Translations under genes and position numbers: made by a program
Part shown: piece after piece, positions 27,932 to 36,972 of the stretch
Position numbering within the stretch: the stretch's first letter is position 1
Layout of the letters: each line of letters begins with the position of its first letter
Notes under the pieces: generated by a model
Database searches by the model: none
What the model was told of the DNA's origin: nothing
Seen by the model: only the letters and a program-made list of their open reading frames with translations
NCBI RefSeq assembly: GCF_000185905.1
Contig: NC_014923.1
Span: 5,975,501-6,039,500 of the forward strand
Length of the DNA stretch: 64,000 nucleotides
Direction: 5' to 3'
Origin: Mesorhizobium ciceri biovar biserrulae WSM1271
Lineage (GTDB): Bacteria; Pseudomonadota; Alphaproteobacteria; Rhizobiales; Rhizobiaceae

Positions 27932-29236
27932 TCATATCCCGCTGCCCATTTCTTCCGCGACGAGGTGGGGCCAGTTGTCGACGGGGGCAGGTCTGATGAA
28001 GCCGGCCTGCTCGCGGTTCGCCTGCGGCACGCGTCCCAGGAGGCTGTCGAGGATGCGACGCGCTCGCCAGGCCAGCAGGCCTAGATTTGGATCAGCCAGC
28101 CCGCGCTGCCCGAGGGTCGCGTTCTGTACGAAGATGCGCCTTTCAGGCGGTCCGTCCCAGCACACGGAAAAATCTTCGCGGATAGCCAATTCGTTGTCGC
28201 TCTTTTCCAGCCGGCCCGCCATCGGCTCCAAGAAGTCTGGCAACGCGTTCTCGTAACCGGTGGCCAGGATGACGATGTCGGCCGTGACTTCTTCGACCTC
28301 ACTCCTGCCGCGGCGCAGGCTCAGCCTGTGACCCGCGCCGGCGTTGACGCAGTACGAGACGGTGTAGCCCGGCCGCAGTGTGATTTCGCAGTGGCTTGGC
28401 TCCAAAAACGCGTGCCGGTATTGCGCTTGATAAATCGCGCGCAACGTCCCTTCCGAAATGCAGTCGGAAGCAAGCACGAAACGCCTCAGGTACAGTTTGC
28501 GCTGCGACTCGCTCATTGCCGCCAAGCGATCCGAAGAGCACGCTATGAACAACTCGTTTGTAAACGGGCTGTTGTCGATGGGCTGATAGTTTTCGCACTC
28601 CGAGACCCAAGTGATCGATCGAGGCCGCCGCTCTTTTGGCAGGCCGACAAGGTGTAAAAGCACCTCGGCTCCCAACTGGCCTCCACCAACCACGCAAACG
28701 TCCTTTTTCCAAACCTCAGGATGGATGCGCGGTAAATCCGATAAGTGGAACAGGTTGCGTCCGGTCCAGCCCCGAAACTGAGACGGAATCCGCGGCTGCT
28801 TGCCGGTGCCGATCACCAGGTCTCTGGCGCCACGAACTGCGTCGTCCGTCCACACCCGAAATTCGCCCTCGAAGCGGATTTCGCGCACAGTCTCGCCGCC
28901 GCAGACAAGCGGGTTCCGGTGGAAGGCCCAGTTCAGGTATTGCTCAAACTCAGCTCTGAGCACGGCCTCGAACTGTGCATTCAGGAAGTGGAATAGACGC
29001 CCGTTCTCGTATAGGTAGTTTACGAAAGTGTAGGCTGATCGCGGGTTCACCAGCGTGACCAGATCCTTGAGGTGGTTGACCTGGAGTTCCGGCGAATCCA
29101 ATGCGCTGCCGGGGTGCCAGCGGAAGTCGAGCTGCCGATCCAAGAACAGTGCCCCTCGACCGATCTGCTCGTGTATCTGACACGCAAGGCTGAGATTAGA
29201 CGGTCCAGCACCCACTCCAATGCAAGAGAGCTCCAC
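27932..29236 (-). CDS. Lysine/ornithine N-monooxygenase (IucD/SidA/PvdA family)
   Basis: A 434-residue FAD- and NADPH-dependent amine N-hydroxylase. The FAD motif IGVGAGPSNLSLA is at the N terminus, the NADPH motif VVGGGQLGAE is mid-protein, and the ATGYEN motif is near residue 330. It starts at GTG (29236) with AGGAGCAGG upstream. Family members hydroxylate the side-chain amine of lysine, ornithine or related diamines to start hydroxamate siderophore synthesis. No NRPS, acyltransferase or siderophore export gene is adjacent, so the product is unclear. A diamine such as diaminobutyrate from the left-end locus is a speculative substrate. Confidence 0.9.
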   Translation of the reverse strand: MELSCIGVGAGPSNLSLACQIHEQIGRGALFLDRQLDFRWHPGSALDSPELQVNHLKDLVTLVNPRSAYTFVNYLYENGRLFHFLNAQFEAVLRAEFEQYLNWAFHRNPLVCGGETVREIRFEGEFRVWTDDAVRGARDLVIGTGKQPRIPSQFRGWTGRNLFHLSDLPRIHPEVWKKDVCVVGGGQLGAEVLLHLVGLPKERRPRSITWVSECENYQPIDNSPFTNELFIACSSDRLAAMSESQRKLYLRRFVLASDCISEGTLRAIYQAQYRHAFLEPSHCEITLRPGYTVSYCVNAGAGHRLSLRRGRSEVEEVTADIVILATGYENALPDFLEPMAGRLEKSDNELAIREDFSVCWDGPPERRIFVQNATLGQRGLADPNLGLLAWRARRILDSLLGRVPQANREQAGFIRPAPVDNWPHLVAEEMGSGI

Positions 29237-29655
29237 TTGTCCTGCTCCTATAAGTGTTTCCCAAACAGGCGATGCTCGCGGCGAACATCGGCCTGGTCAT
29301 TCGGCTTCCGCACTACGCGGCCATTCTCGACCCCGGTGCGGCTGGATTCGCTAGCGTTTGTCCCGGCGTTCGTGTGGTCGGCTGTGTGAGGCCCAGGGAT
29401 CCAGCCAACGGATGAGATCGACACTCATGTCGGTGACGTGGGGGCCGTGCGCGGGATCGACGTTTCCACCCCGCTTCGATGATAGCGTCTCGCTCAGCGG
29501 ATGCTTACCGACCTTATTCGGCGTATGAATCGGGCGCAGTCGCTCGCCTCCAAGGTGATGCGCCCACTTCTGACCGGTTGTGGATCAGCCGAAGCGCGGT
29601 CCCAGTGCGGCAACAGCATTCTTCAGTGACCCTGACCCTAGGAGGACATCCTTCT
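29237..29655. other. No gene seen
   Basis: Upstream region of the N-monooxygenase gene; no clear σ54, NifA or nod box element found. Confidence 0.35.
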
Positions 29656-29766
29656 GATGTGTTCAGAAGATTCCCCGCATCGAACGTGCCAGAAGGAAAA
29701 TTGATCAAAACAACTGGCAGCAGGTTTGTGATCGTGTCGGCTATCCGACGTTGAGGAGGGAAACCT
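29656..29766 (+). repeat. Diverged direct repeat, copy 1
   Basis: About 110 bases (from CTGATGTGTTC through TTTGTGATCGTGTC to ATCCGACGTTGA) recurring in the same orientation at 29888-30000. The two copies are roughly 70-75% alike by eye. Not an obvious IS terminus. Confidence 0.6.
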
Positions 29767-29887
29767 TGCACCGGCGGCAGATTTGTCCCGGTGCTCTTAC
29801 CGGTAAGCTAGCAGGGTAGCTCCGATCCCGAAAAATGCGCTTGGGTGGGCTAGCTTGTTCGCTTAGCCTGATCATGGCAGGACGTGC

Positions 29888-30000
29888 GCTGATGTGTTCG
29901 GAATGTTCCCTCAATCGACGTGCCAGGATGAAACGTTGATGGAACCAACTGACAGCGGGTTTGTGATCGTGTCGAGTATCCGACGTTGAACGGCAGGCCT
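29888..30000 (+). repeat. Diverged direct repeat, copy 2
   Basis: Second copy of the repeat starting at 29656, ending GGTTTGTGATCGTGTC-GAGTATCCGACGTTGA. The interval between the copies holds no gene. Confidence 0.6.
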
Positions 30001-30149
30001 TGAAGGTTTGCACTTCGTCGCCCTTCGGAACAGCACCAGCTTGACCAACTCTAGCGTTTTTTTCAGATGGGCGCCGTCCGGGGAATCCGGTAATGTCACA
30101 TGTGTCAGGCGACGTGGATCTCTCCCATGATCCGATAGGCATAGCATTC

Positions 30150-30892
30150 TTACGGCGCATGACGCTCCCATTAGCACTCGAATAAGGTGCGCGCGGCAGC
30201 TTCTTCGCGCGCCAGCACAAGCTCGCTTCATCGAGGTCAATGCCGATGACGTGGGCCATTAGTCCGACCGCTGCGCTCGAGCTTACATCTCCGCCGGCGC
30301 AGCCGCCGTCGATTACGGTGGAAGCCGACAGCGGCTCGAAGCTATCAGCAGCGATTGCGTTGAAGACGCCAGCACGCGCCAAATCGCGGCAAGGAGCGCG
30401 CGGCCACCAGGTCGGGACGTTGTTCCTGGCCAGACAATCCTCGTCGCGCGGTTGGTTCAGTAAGGTATCGTCATCGAGATAACGTCTGCAGCTTTTTCAT
30501 GCATCTCATACGCCGAGACCGCTTTGCACCCTCGGGTCCAACCCACGATCCGGCTTCGGGCGACATCCATTGCGCCGTTAAGTCCGGAGCGAAGCGGACG
30601 GCATACCGTTTGAGATAGCTCACCTTCGCCGAAAATCCCTTCGGAGTGTTGAGAAGCTCGCACGGCATCGGATTTAGAGGAATGTAGATCGTCTGCCGGT
30701 CGCGCCGAACGGGTCCGCCGGTCGCGAGCACAAATGATCAGGCTCGTGACGCTGCAGGATGGCTCCAGGAAGCGAGCGACTAAATTGAGGATGTACCCTA
30801 GGCATCAGAAGGAGGACGCCGCTCCACCTTCCGCCTTGCGCATGACCTGGAGAGATTTCCGGTGGGCGTCGCCTCCCGATCGACGCTTTTTC
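30150..30892 (-). pseudogene. Decayed nod-box-linked gene(s) including a SAM-methyltransferase-like piece
   Basis: Downstream of a leftward nod box the frame starts ATG at 30892 but stops after 29 codons. A second frame (30471-30731) reads RQTIYIPLNPMPCELLNTPK with no known family. Further on (about 30200-30400) FEPLSASTVIDGGCAGGDVS and AHVIGIDLDEASL resemble motif I and post-I of class I methyltransferases. The pieces lie in different frames. A former Nod-factor or signalling methyltransferase gene is possible but unproven. Confidence 0.4.
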
Positions 30893-30902
30893 ATGTTCGC
30901 TA

Positions 30903-30950
30903 CTCTCCGTAAAATAGATTGTTTCGATGGAGCCCATCTACGATGTGAAT
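30903..30950 (-). promoter_or_regulatory. nod box (leftward)
   Basis: The minus strand reads CATCGTAGATG, then ATCGAAACAATC, then TATTTTAC, matching the NodD-binding consensus with correct internal spacing. It drives decayed sequence only. Confidence 0.85.
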
Positions 30951-31616
30951 TCGGGCGCCTCGCATGCGATCAAGATCCGAACCCCAGAGCTCCATACCGA
31001 TGCCTGCGCAACTCGCCTGCAAGCTCGACGCCCGATCTACTTATGAGAAACCGTACGATCGGCGATGCCGATCATCCCAATCGGAACCGCCCCACGTGGC
31101 ACGGGCGAGCTAGTCGATTGTCGAGGAGGAGAGCAGATCGGGCTTGAGAGATGACTGGCCTGCTTCGCAGCTGCGGTAGGTGGCCAATTCGGCAGCGTGC
31201 TGTTTCTGACCGGCCGTCCAGCCGCGCTTATAGGTTTCGTCTGTTCAACGGACGCGCGGCAATCGCCGATCGACATCACGGGCGCGGTGAAGGTGGATAC
31301 TGCGCACATGCGCTAGGTGGGCACAAGGACCGCGGAAGAGATGAGCAAGGCCACATCAATTCAAGTCAAGCTGACGCAAGGCAGCAGGCGATCGATCCGA
31401 CTGATGATCTCAAGCTCATGTGCGCTGGAGTGGCGATCTTTGCCTTGGCGCCCCGTACCATCGGCGCACCACTGCGCACACTGACAAGCCGGAGTGGCCG
31501 GTGACCGGACGGGTTCGCCTCTAGTGAAAAGCCGTCTTTCACTTTAATCGAGCGTGATTGTGCGTTGCGCGATTTGTGTCCGGTCTGGTTCGGTTCTTAG
31601 TCGCACGCGATGGGCC
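30951..31616. other. Region between divergent nod boxes
   Basis: No supported gene. Several short frames (31037-31309 minus, 31151-31504 plus) have no domain signal. Probably remnants. Confidence 0.4.
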
Positions 31617-31617
31617 G

Positions 31618-31666
31618 CATTCATACCGTAGATGCACTTCATCGAAACTATCGATTTTACGATGCG
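31618..31666 (+). promoter_or_regulatory. nod box upstream of acyltransferase
   Basis: Reads CATACCGTAGATG, then ATCGAAACTATC, then GATTTTAC, collinear with the leftward nod box at 30903-30950. It ends about 50 bases before the acyltransferase start, so flavonoid/NodD induction is likely. Confidence 0.82.
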
Positions 31667-31716
31667 TAACGACCATGAAAAACGCTGCTCGGAACCTTCT
31701 GAGGACGATCAGCTGC

Positions 31717-33684
31717 ATGAAGTACCGAGCGGATATCAGCGGTCTGCGGGCCGTCGCCGTTGTTCCGGTTGTCCTATATCACGCTGGTTTTTCAGCGGTC
31801 AGCGGCGGGTTCGTTGGGGTCGACATCTTCTTTGTGGTCTCCGGCTTCCTCATCACCTCCGACATCATCGAGCGCACCGACAGGGGCGAATTCTCGCTGC
31901 TGGACTTCTATCACCGCCGTGTCCGACGGATTTTTCCTGCCCTGTTCGCGATGCTGGCCTCATGTTTTGCGATGGGGTGGTTTGTGCTGCCGCCAGGAGA
32001 GTTCATCGGCTTCGGCAACAGCGCCATCGCCGCTGCGATTTCCGCCAGCAACTTCTTTTTTTACGTCAACACCAACTATTTCACTGAAGCCGCGACCTCG
32101 CTCCCGCTCCTGCATACATGGTCCCTGGCCGTCGAGGAGCAGTTTTATTTGCTGTGGCCTTTGGCAGTCGTGCTCATGATGCGATGGCTGAGACCATGGG
32201 CGTCAATGATCGTCGCGGCGCTGGGCATCATCTCCATCACCGCAGCTCAGCACTGGCTCCAGAGCGATCCGGCCTTTGTATTCTACATGCTTCCGACGCG
32301 CGCCTGGGAACTGCTCGCGGGCGGGCTGATCGCGCTGCCTGTGGCTAAGGCAATGAAGCCAAACCAAACGATTGCGGAACTCCTCGCTGCCTCGGGTCTG
32401 ACGCTCATCACCGCTTCCATCTTCCTGCTCAATCAGGATACGCCATTTCCCGGCCTATACGCGCTTGCTCCCTGCATTGGAGCGGCGCTTATCATCGCCG
32501 CCGGCTTTCACCGCGACACGATGGTCTCGAGAGGGCTGTCGATCAAGCCTGCCGCCTTCGTCGGGCTCACATCCTACTCGCTTTACCTCTGGCACTGGCC
32601 GTTGCTGGTCTTTGCAGGCATCTATCGGAATCGAGAATTGTTCGTCTCTGAACGTGTCGCCGTCCTGACGGCCGCTGTGCTCGCGTCAGCACTCTCCTGG
32701 CGCTTTGTCGAGCGCCCGTTTCGCCGGAGGGCCACAGGCTGGAAGTGGATGGTACCGACCGCCGGCGCAACGGCTGCGGTGTGCTGTCTGTCCCTGGTGA
32801 TCATCAACAGCTCCGGTTTCCCCAGTCGGGGGCCTGATGGCGGCCCGTCTGTTCAAGCGCTTAGAGCGGAAAGGGCCAAGTTCGAATCCTCTTCCTGCCT
32901 CCGGCGTGGCGGGCTCATTCCCAAGACGGGCGAATGCCTCCTTGGCTCCGGCAATGTCGCTCCGAGGATCGTTTTGTGGGGCGATTCTCAGGCTGCCCAT
33001 CTTGCCTCTGCTTTAGACGAGGCCGCCCGGACGACAGGCGTGCGCGTCAGACAGATCACAAAGGCGGGGTGCGCTCCTTTTCCCGACATGACGATGCTTC
33101 CCGCCAGTCCCTTGAGAGCGGATTGCCCGGCCTTCAATGCGTCCGCTCTCCAATCGGTTCTTGCCGATGGCAACGTCACACTCGTGATCCTGGCAGGCCG
33201 CTGGAACACCTACTCGGGGCGTGGAGGCAGCTTCCTTTCGAAGGATGGAAGCTGGCCTTCGCAGGAGGCTTCCAAAGCGAACTTCACGTCTGCCATTAAA
33301 GAGACCGCGGCCGCACTGGCGACCCGTGGCATCAAGACCGCAGTGGTTGGACCAGCCCCAGAACCGCCCACTGATGTGCTGACTTGCCTCATCCGTGCGG
33401 ACTTCATGAATGGCGATGCGCCGTGCTCCACCATGCGGGCCGAGAGGTCTTGGCAGAACAATCAAATCCTCGCGGATCTGCTGCCACGAAGCGTACAATT
33501 CGTCCCCATAGTCCCAGCTTTGTGTGGGCAGGATAAGTGCCCGCTGAAATCAGGTGAAGACATCTACTACCTTGATGCGATCCATCTTTCGCGCGAGAGC
33601 CAGCATATGCTTGCCCCTATTTTCGCCAAGCTCATCTCTTCGTCAGCCATGAATTCGGCTAAGGCAGGCTTTCCGGGGCAGTGA
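31717..33684 (+). CDS. OafA/YrhL-type acyltransferase with SGNH domain
   Basis: A 655-residue inner-membrane O-acyltransferase. The N-terminal acyltransferase-3 domain (about 1-340, roughly ten membrane segments) starts YRADISGLRAVAVVPVVLYH and contains FVGVDIFFVVSGFLI and WSLAVEEQFYLLWP. The C-terminal periplasmic SGNH domain (about 400-645) has the GDSQ nucleophile block and DAIHLS near the end. I chose the ATG at 31717, preceded by TGAGGA; an in-frame ATG at 31675 is possible. Family members acetylate O-antigen, exopolysaccharide or similar glycans. The Nod-factor acetylase NolL lacks an SGNH domain. The nod box upstream implies a symbiotic glycan target; which one is unknown. Confidence 0.9.
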   Translation: MKYRADISGLRAVAVVPVVLYHAGFSAVSGGFVGVDIFFVVSGFLITSDIIERTDRGEFSLLDFYHRRVRRIFPALFAMLASCFAMGWFVLPPGEFIGFGNSAIAAAISASNFFFYVNTNYFTEAATSLPLLHTWSLAVEEQFYLLWPLAVVLMMRWLRPWASMIVAALGIISITAAQHWLQSDPAFVFYMLPTRAWELLAGGLIALPVAKAMKPNQTIAELLAASGLTLITASIFLLNQDTPFPGLYALAPCIGAALIIAAGFHRDTMVSRGLSIKPAAFVGLTSYSLYLWHWPLLVFAGIYRNRELFVSERVAVLTAAVLASALSWRFVERPFRRRATGWKWMVPTAGATAAVCCLSLVIINSSGFPSRGPDGGPSVQALRAERAKFESSSCLRRGGLIPKTGECLLGSGNVAPRIVLWGDSQAAHLASALDEAARTTGVRVRQITKAGCAPFPDMTMLPASPLRADCPAFNASALQSVLADGNVTLVILAGRWNTYSGRGGSFLSKDGSWPSQEASKANFTSAIKETAAALATRGIKTAVVGPAPEPPTDVLTCLIRADFMNGDAPCSTMRAERSWQNNQILADLLPRSVQFVPIVPALCGQDKCPLKSGEDIYYLDAIHLSRESQHMLAPIFAKLISSSAMNSAKAGFPGQ

Positions 33685-34199
33685 GGATCGCACACTGCTT
33701 CCGTCCGGCGCCAGCTAAAGGTCATCACGAGCTGCGGCGAAGCCCTACCTTAAGCTGCCTGAGGGCACTCGTCTTGAGTTCTATGAAGCTGCAATTGCCC
33801 TCGACATGGGGCAGCCGGGAACAATGGCAGCCTGTGGTCCGGCGCTGCAAAGACCATTGCCTTGAGCGAACGGCTGTGCTGGCCGGAGCATAGGTCCTAA
33901 CCCGTGCACCAAGCTAACGACTGTCTTTCTCAACTGAATTAAGCCAAGCTACCATTCTCGACTTAGGCCAACCTGCCGCGGCCGTGCTTCGATAGCGTCG
34001 AGCAGCGCCGCTGCACGGCCTTTGGAGCCGTCTCGGGCGAGAGTTCGACAAGCAACTCAAGACCGGAGCATATGATCGGTCAGGCCTCGTGCACTGCCTT
34101 CGAGGAGCGTCGCGCCGCCGCGATCTTTTTCCCGATATCTGAATAGTTCACCCAAGTGGACTAGAGCTTCGAGCGGCATCGGTGCAACTGCCGAGCCGG
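33685..34199. other. No gene seen
   Basis: Region between the convergent acyltransferase and usp genes. A minus-strand stretch (34020-34170, LEALVHLGELFRYREKDRG) looks protein-like but lacks a start and a family. Confidence 0.3.
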
Positions 34200-35084
34200 T
34201 CAGCGCGCCAAGAACAGCGGCAATGTCGGCTTGTCAACAATCCATTTCGTTACGCCGCCGAAGAGCCGCTCACGCAGGCGACGGCTGCCATAAGCGCCCA
34301 TGACTATCATGTCGGCAGATGTATCGATTGCGTGCTGCGCAAGCACCTTGGCCGCCGATTTGCCAGCACTTGGCAACAGGTCAACCGACACCCGAGCACC
34401 GTGGCGCGTGAGATAGGCAGCAATATCGGCTCCAGGTTTCGCGCCGTACCCTTTGTGGTTCGCCTTCGGACCCACCAGGACAACACGAACTTCCTCAGCA
34501 GCGCATAGGAGACCCAGCGCTTCCCGAACGGCACGGGATGCCTCGAGTCGCGAATCCCAACCGACCAGGACGCGCCTTGGCCACAGCGTCGCCTCAGCGC
34601 GCTTGGGCACAATAAGTACCGGTTTTCCCGTATCAAGTAAGCTGCCGTTGATGACGACAGGTCCGACAATACTGTCGTTGAGAAGTGCGGGGCCGACAAT
34701 TGTCAGGTCGGCGCAGAGTACCCGCTGTCGCACCACCTCCCCCACGCCAGTCAAATTACAATAATCCGTATCGACATCATAGGAGAGGCACATGGCCCTC
34801 AGCAGTTCCTGGATCTTCTCGGAGCGTCTTTCCAGTCTGGGCACGTCCAGTGTAAATCTCTCTTGCCGAAACTGATTGTTCAATGTGGCCATTGCCTGTC
34901 CACGCCCCGTGGGCCACTCGGGGATACCATCTCTGATCGGCCGATATGACAAAACGAGCATCAGAGCCGGTATTATCCGTACGGAAAGATGCGCACCGAC
35001 TTCAGCACACAAGCCGGCAGCAGTTTCGACGTCATGATCGGAATGGTCTGCGTCCGTCACACAGAGTACGCTTTTAAAACCCAT
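34200..35084 (-). CDS. Tandem universal stress protein (UspA)
   Basis: A 294-residue protein with two Usp domains. The first (about 1-155) begins FKSVLCVTDADHSDHD; the second (about 165-294) begins RRVLVGWDSRLEASRAVREA and ends with the ATP-type loop MGAYGSRRLRERLFGG. The first domain lacks a clear G-x2-G-x9-G(S/T) loop, so only the second is likely to bind nucleotide. It is the last leftward gene before the acyltransferase and follows the response regulator by 100 bases, so may share the nif transcript. Usp proteins support survival under low oxygen or stress. Confidence 0.9.
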   Translation of the reverse strand: MGFKSVLCVTDADHSDHDVETAAGLCAEVGAHLSVRIIPALMLVLSYRPIRDGIPEWPTGRGQAMATLNNQFRQERFTLDVPRLERRSEKIQELLRAMCLSYDVDTDYCNLTGVGEVVRQRVLCADLTIVGPALLNDSIVGPVVINGSLLDTGKPVLIVPKRAEATLWPRRVLVGWDSRLEASRAVREALGLLCAAEEVRVVLVGPKANHKGYGAKPGADIAAYLTRHGARVSVDLLPSAGKSAAKVLAQHAIDTSADMIVMGAYGSRRLRERLFGGVTKWIVDKPTLPLFLAR

Positions 35085-35184
35085 TTGCCTGCTTCTTCCT
35101 GAGTATTTCGTTTAGTCTAGGGGGCAGGCCGCAACACCGACTCACAGCGCGAGGGAAAGGGAGTGGCACTACACCTCAACTGAT

Positions 35185-35889
35185 TCAGCCGTCCGGCGTC
35201 TGGAGCGAGTAGCCGGCCGACCTCACAGTGAGAATGCCGCCGCCGGGCCAAGCCTTCTTGAGGGCTGTTCTGATCCGGCTGACATGGACATCGACGGTGC
35301 GTGGTTCGACATGGATGTTTTTCTCCCAAGCCGCGCCGATAAGCTCCTTCCGGCTGAAGACCTTGCCGGGAGCTTCCATCATAAGCAGCAGCACGTTGAA
35401 CTCGATGACTCCGAGGTGAATATCGTGGCCATTGCCGCGAATCCGGCGGGCATCCACCTTCATCTCGAGGTCACCAAAGGTGAGCCAGCCGCCGTTTTCA
35501 ACACCATTTGCGCCCCGCTTCGGCAGTGCCAGCCTCGCCCGTAGAAAGTCGAGCAGGTTGGCCGGAACGATCGGCCGCACAAATCTCTCGTCAATGCGAG
35601 CCTTCAGGAGATCGAGGTGCTGTTCCTCGGCACCCGGCGCGATCAGGGCAATAACGGTAAGGTCGGCGGTCCGGGGCTCCCCCTTGAGCCGGGCGCAGAT
35701 TGGGGCCCCGGTTATGCTCGCCGGACCGCAGTCCAGCACTACGGCCTGGAATTCGCGTTCGTCGGCCAATGCAAGCACTTCTTTGGCGCTCCTTACCGGC
35801 TCAGTGGCGAAGCCGTCCACCTCCAGTATGTGGCTGAGCAACAGATAAAGCTCGGCATCTTGCGAACAGATCAGGACGAGTGGCTTCAT
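35185..35889 (-). CDS. OmpR/PhoB-type response regulator
   Basis: A 234-residue regulator with an N-terminal receiver domain (about 3-118) and a C-terminal winged-helix DNA-binding domain (about 135-232, with FSRKELIGAAWEKN and RTVDVHVSRIRTALKKA). The candidate phosphoacceptor is D53. The acidic pair near residues 9-11 is reduced to one aspartate, and the conserved receiver lysine is replaced by arginine (R105-P). Activation may therefore be phosphorylation-independent or altered. The ATG at 35889 was chosen because upstream residues show no receiver homology. No histidine kinase gene is adjacent. It is 106 bases downstream of DUF269, on the nif strand. Confidence 0.88.
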   Translation of the reverse strand: MKPLVLICSQDAELYLLLSHILEVDGFATEPVRSAKEVLALADEREFQAVVLDCGPASITGAPICARLKGEPRTADLTVIALIAPGAEEQHLDLLKARIDERFVRPIVPANLLDFLRARLALPKRGANGVENGGWLTFGDLEMKVDARRIRGNGHDIHLGVIEFNVLLLMMEAPGKVFSRKELIGAAWEKNIHVEPRTVDVHVSRIRTALKKAWPGGGILTVRSAGYSLQTPDG

Positions 35890-35995
35890 CGGTGTTACTT
35901 CAGGAGCTTGATCCGCCTGGACGGCGTCGGCTGCGACGGCTGGCCACCGCGGCTGCTGAAGATTGTCATGGCCCCTGGGCTCGAAACCTGCTTCA

Positions 35996-36475
35996 TCACG
36001 CACGCGCCACCTCGGGATAGGTTTCGATGGCTGCGATTGCGTCGCTGACCAGCTTCGTGCCGGCCCCGGCGAGCTTCCGCAACGTCTCGAAGCCGAACCG
36101 GTGGACGTCGCGCAGCGTCTTCGACAGAGCGACCAGCCGCCCAGTCGTGAAAAGCACGCGCCCAAAGCCTTCACGGCTCAGCTCCATGATCGGCGATGCC
36201 ATCAGGCCGCAGCGCTCCTCGATCGCAAGCCCAATGGCGGTATAAAACATATCTAGCCTCCACAGGACGTCCGGGTCGGGATCGCCTATGATGGGGATCC
36301 CACGGCGCTGTTCCTTGGTGATGATGAAGGCGGCCAGCAGTTCGCGGTCCGCTTTGCCTTCCCACGCGCCGTAAGAGTCCTGAGCACGTATTAGCCGCAC
36401 GAGGCATTTGAGAAACGGGCTGGCAAGCGCCACCTCATCCTCATCGACAGCAAGGCTAAGGGCAGGGTCGAACAT
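35996..36475 (-). CDS. NifX-associated nitrogen fixation protein (DUF269)
   Basis: A 159-residue protein of the NifX-associated DUF269 family. LIRAQDSYGAWEGK, IPIIGDPDPDVLWRLDMFYT and EERCGLMASPIMELS are typical. It accompanies nifX in most diazotrophic proteobacteria and probably helps FeMo-cofactor precursor handling. It starts 14 bases after nifX. A decayed second copy lies at 25390-25830. Confidence 0.95.
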   Translation of the reverse strand: MFDPALSLAVDEDEVALASPFLKCLVRLIRAQDSYGAWEGKADRELLAAFIITKEQRRGIPIIGDPDPDVLWRLDMFYTAIGLAIEERCGLMASPIMELSREGFGRVLFTTGRLVALSKTLRDVHRFGFETLRKLAGAGTKLVSDAIAAIETYPEVARA

Positions 36476-36489
36476 TTCGCCTCCTCATT

Positions 36490-36972
36490 TCAGTCCTCGT
36501 CTTCAAAGGACGGCTTCTGTACGCCTGCCTCAGCCAGGACCTTGCGCAGCCAAGGTGGAGGGCAGGTCCTGAGCATCAGCTGCGTGCGAACCAGCACCTC
36601 TTGGATGCTCTGAGTATGCCGCACCTTGATCGGATGGATTTTTGCCGAAACAAGCTTGGCTGCCGAAGGTCCACCGATCGCCAGGCAAAACAGGAGGTGG
36701 CAGCCCTTCAGCGCTTTTATCTTCGGTGTGATGCGGTCATCCCTCTCGGAGTGATGTTTCCCACTTTCGTCAGAGACGTCGTCGAACTCGATGACTTCCA
36801 CAAGCTCCCACTCCTCGCGCGTCATATCGTAGATGACAAAGCGCTTGGCCGACCCGAAATGGGCGTTGAGTTGCTTGACGTCCTGGGTAGCGATTGCCAC
36901 CCGCAAAGCGCCTACTTGTCGTTCACGCATCGGACGGTGAACCTCGTCAGTGACGAGTGAGAAGCGACGCAT
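36490..36972 (-). CDS. nifX: Nitrogenase cofactor carrier NifX
   Basis: A 160-residue member of the NifX/NifY/NafY family that shuttles NifB-co or VK-cluster to NifEN. The core runs from LRVAIATQDVKQLNAHFGSA through LLFCLAIGGPSAAKLV. The C terminus LRTCPPPWLRKVLAEAG is the usual NifX tail. I place the start at the ATG at 36972 (MRRFSLVTDEVH), which overlaps the nifN end by 26 bases; a second ATG at codon 15 is possible. A longer in-frame extension upstream lies antisense to no known domain and is rejected. Confidence 0.93.
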   Translation of the reverse strand: MRRFSLVTDEVHRPMRERQVGALRVAIATQDVKQLNAHFGSAKRFVIYDMTREEWELVEVIEFDDVSDESGKHHSERDDRITPKIKALKGCHLLFCLAIGGPSAAKLVSAKIHPIKVRHTQSIQEVLVRTQLMLRTCPPPWLRKVLAEAGVQKPSFEDED

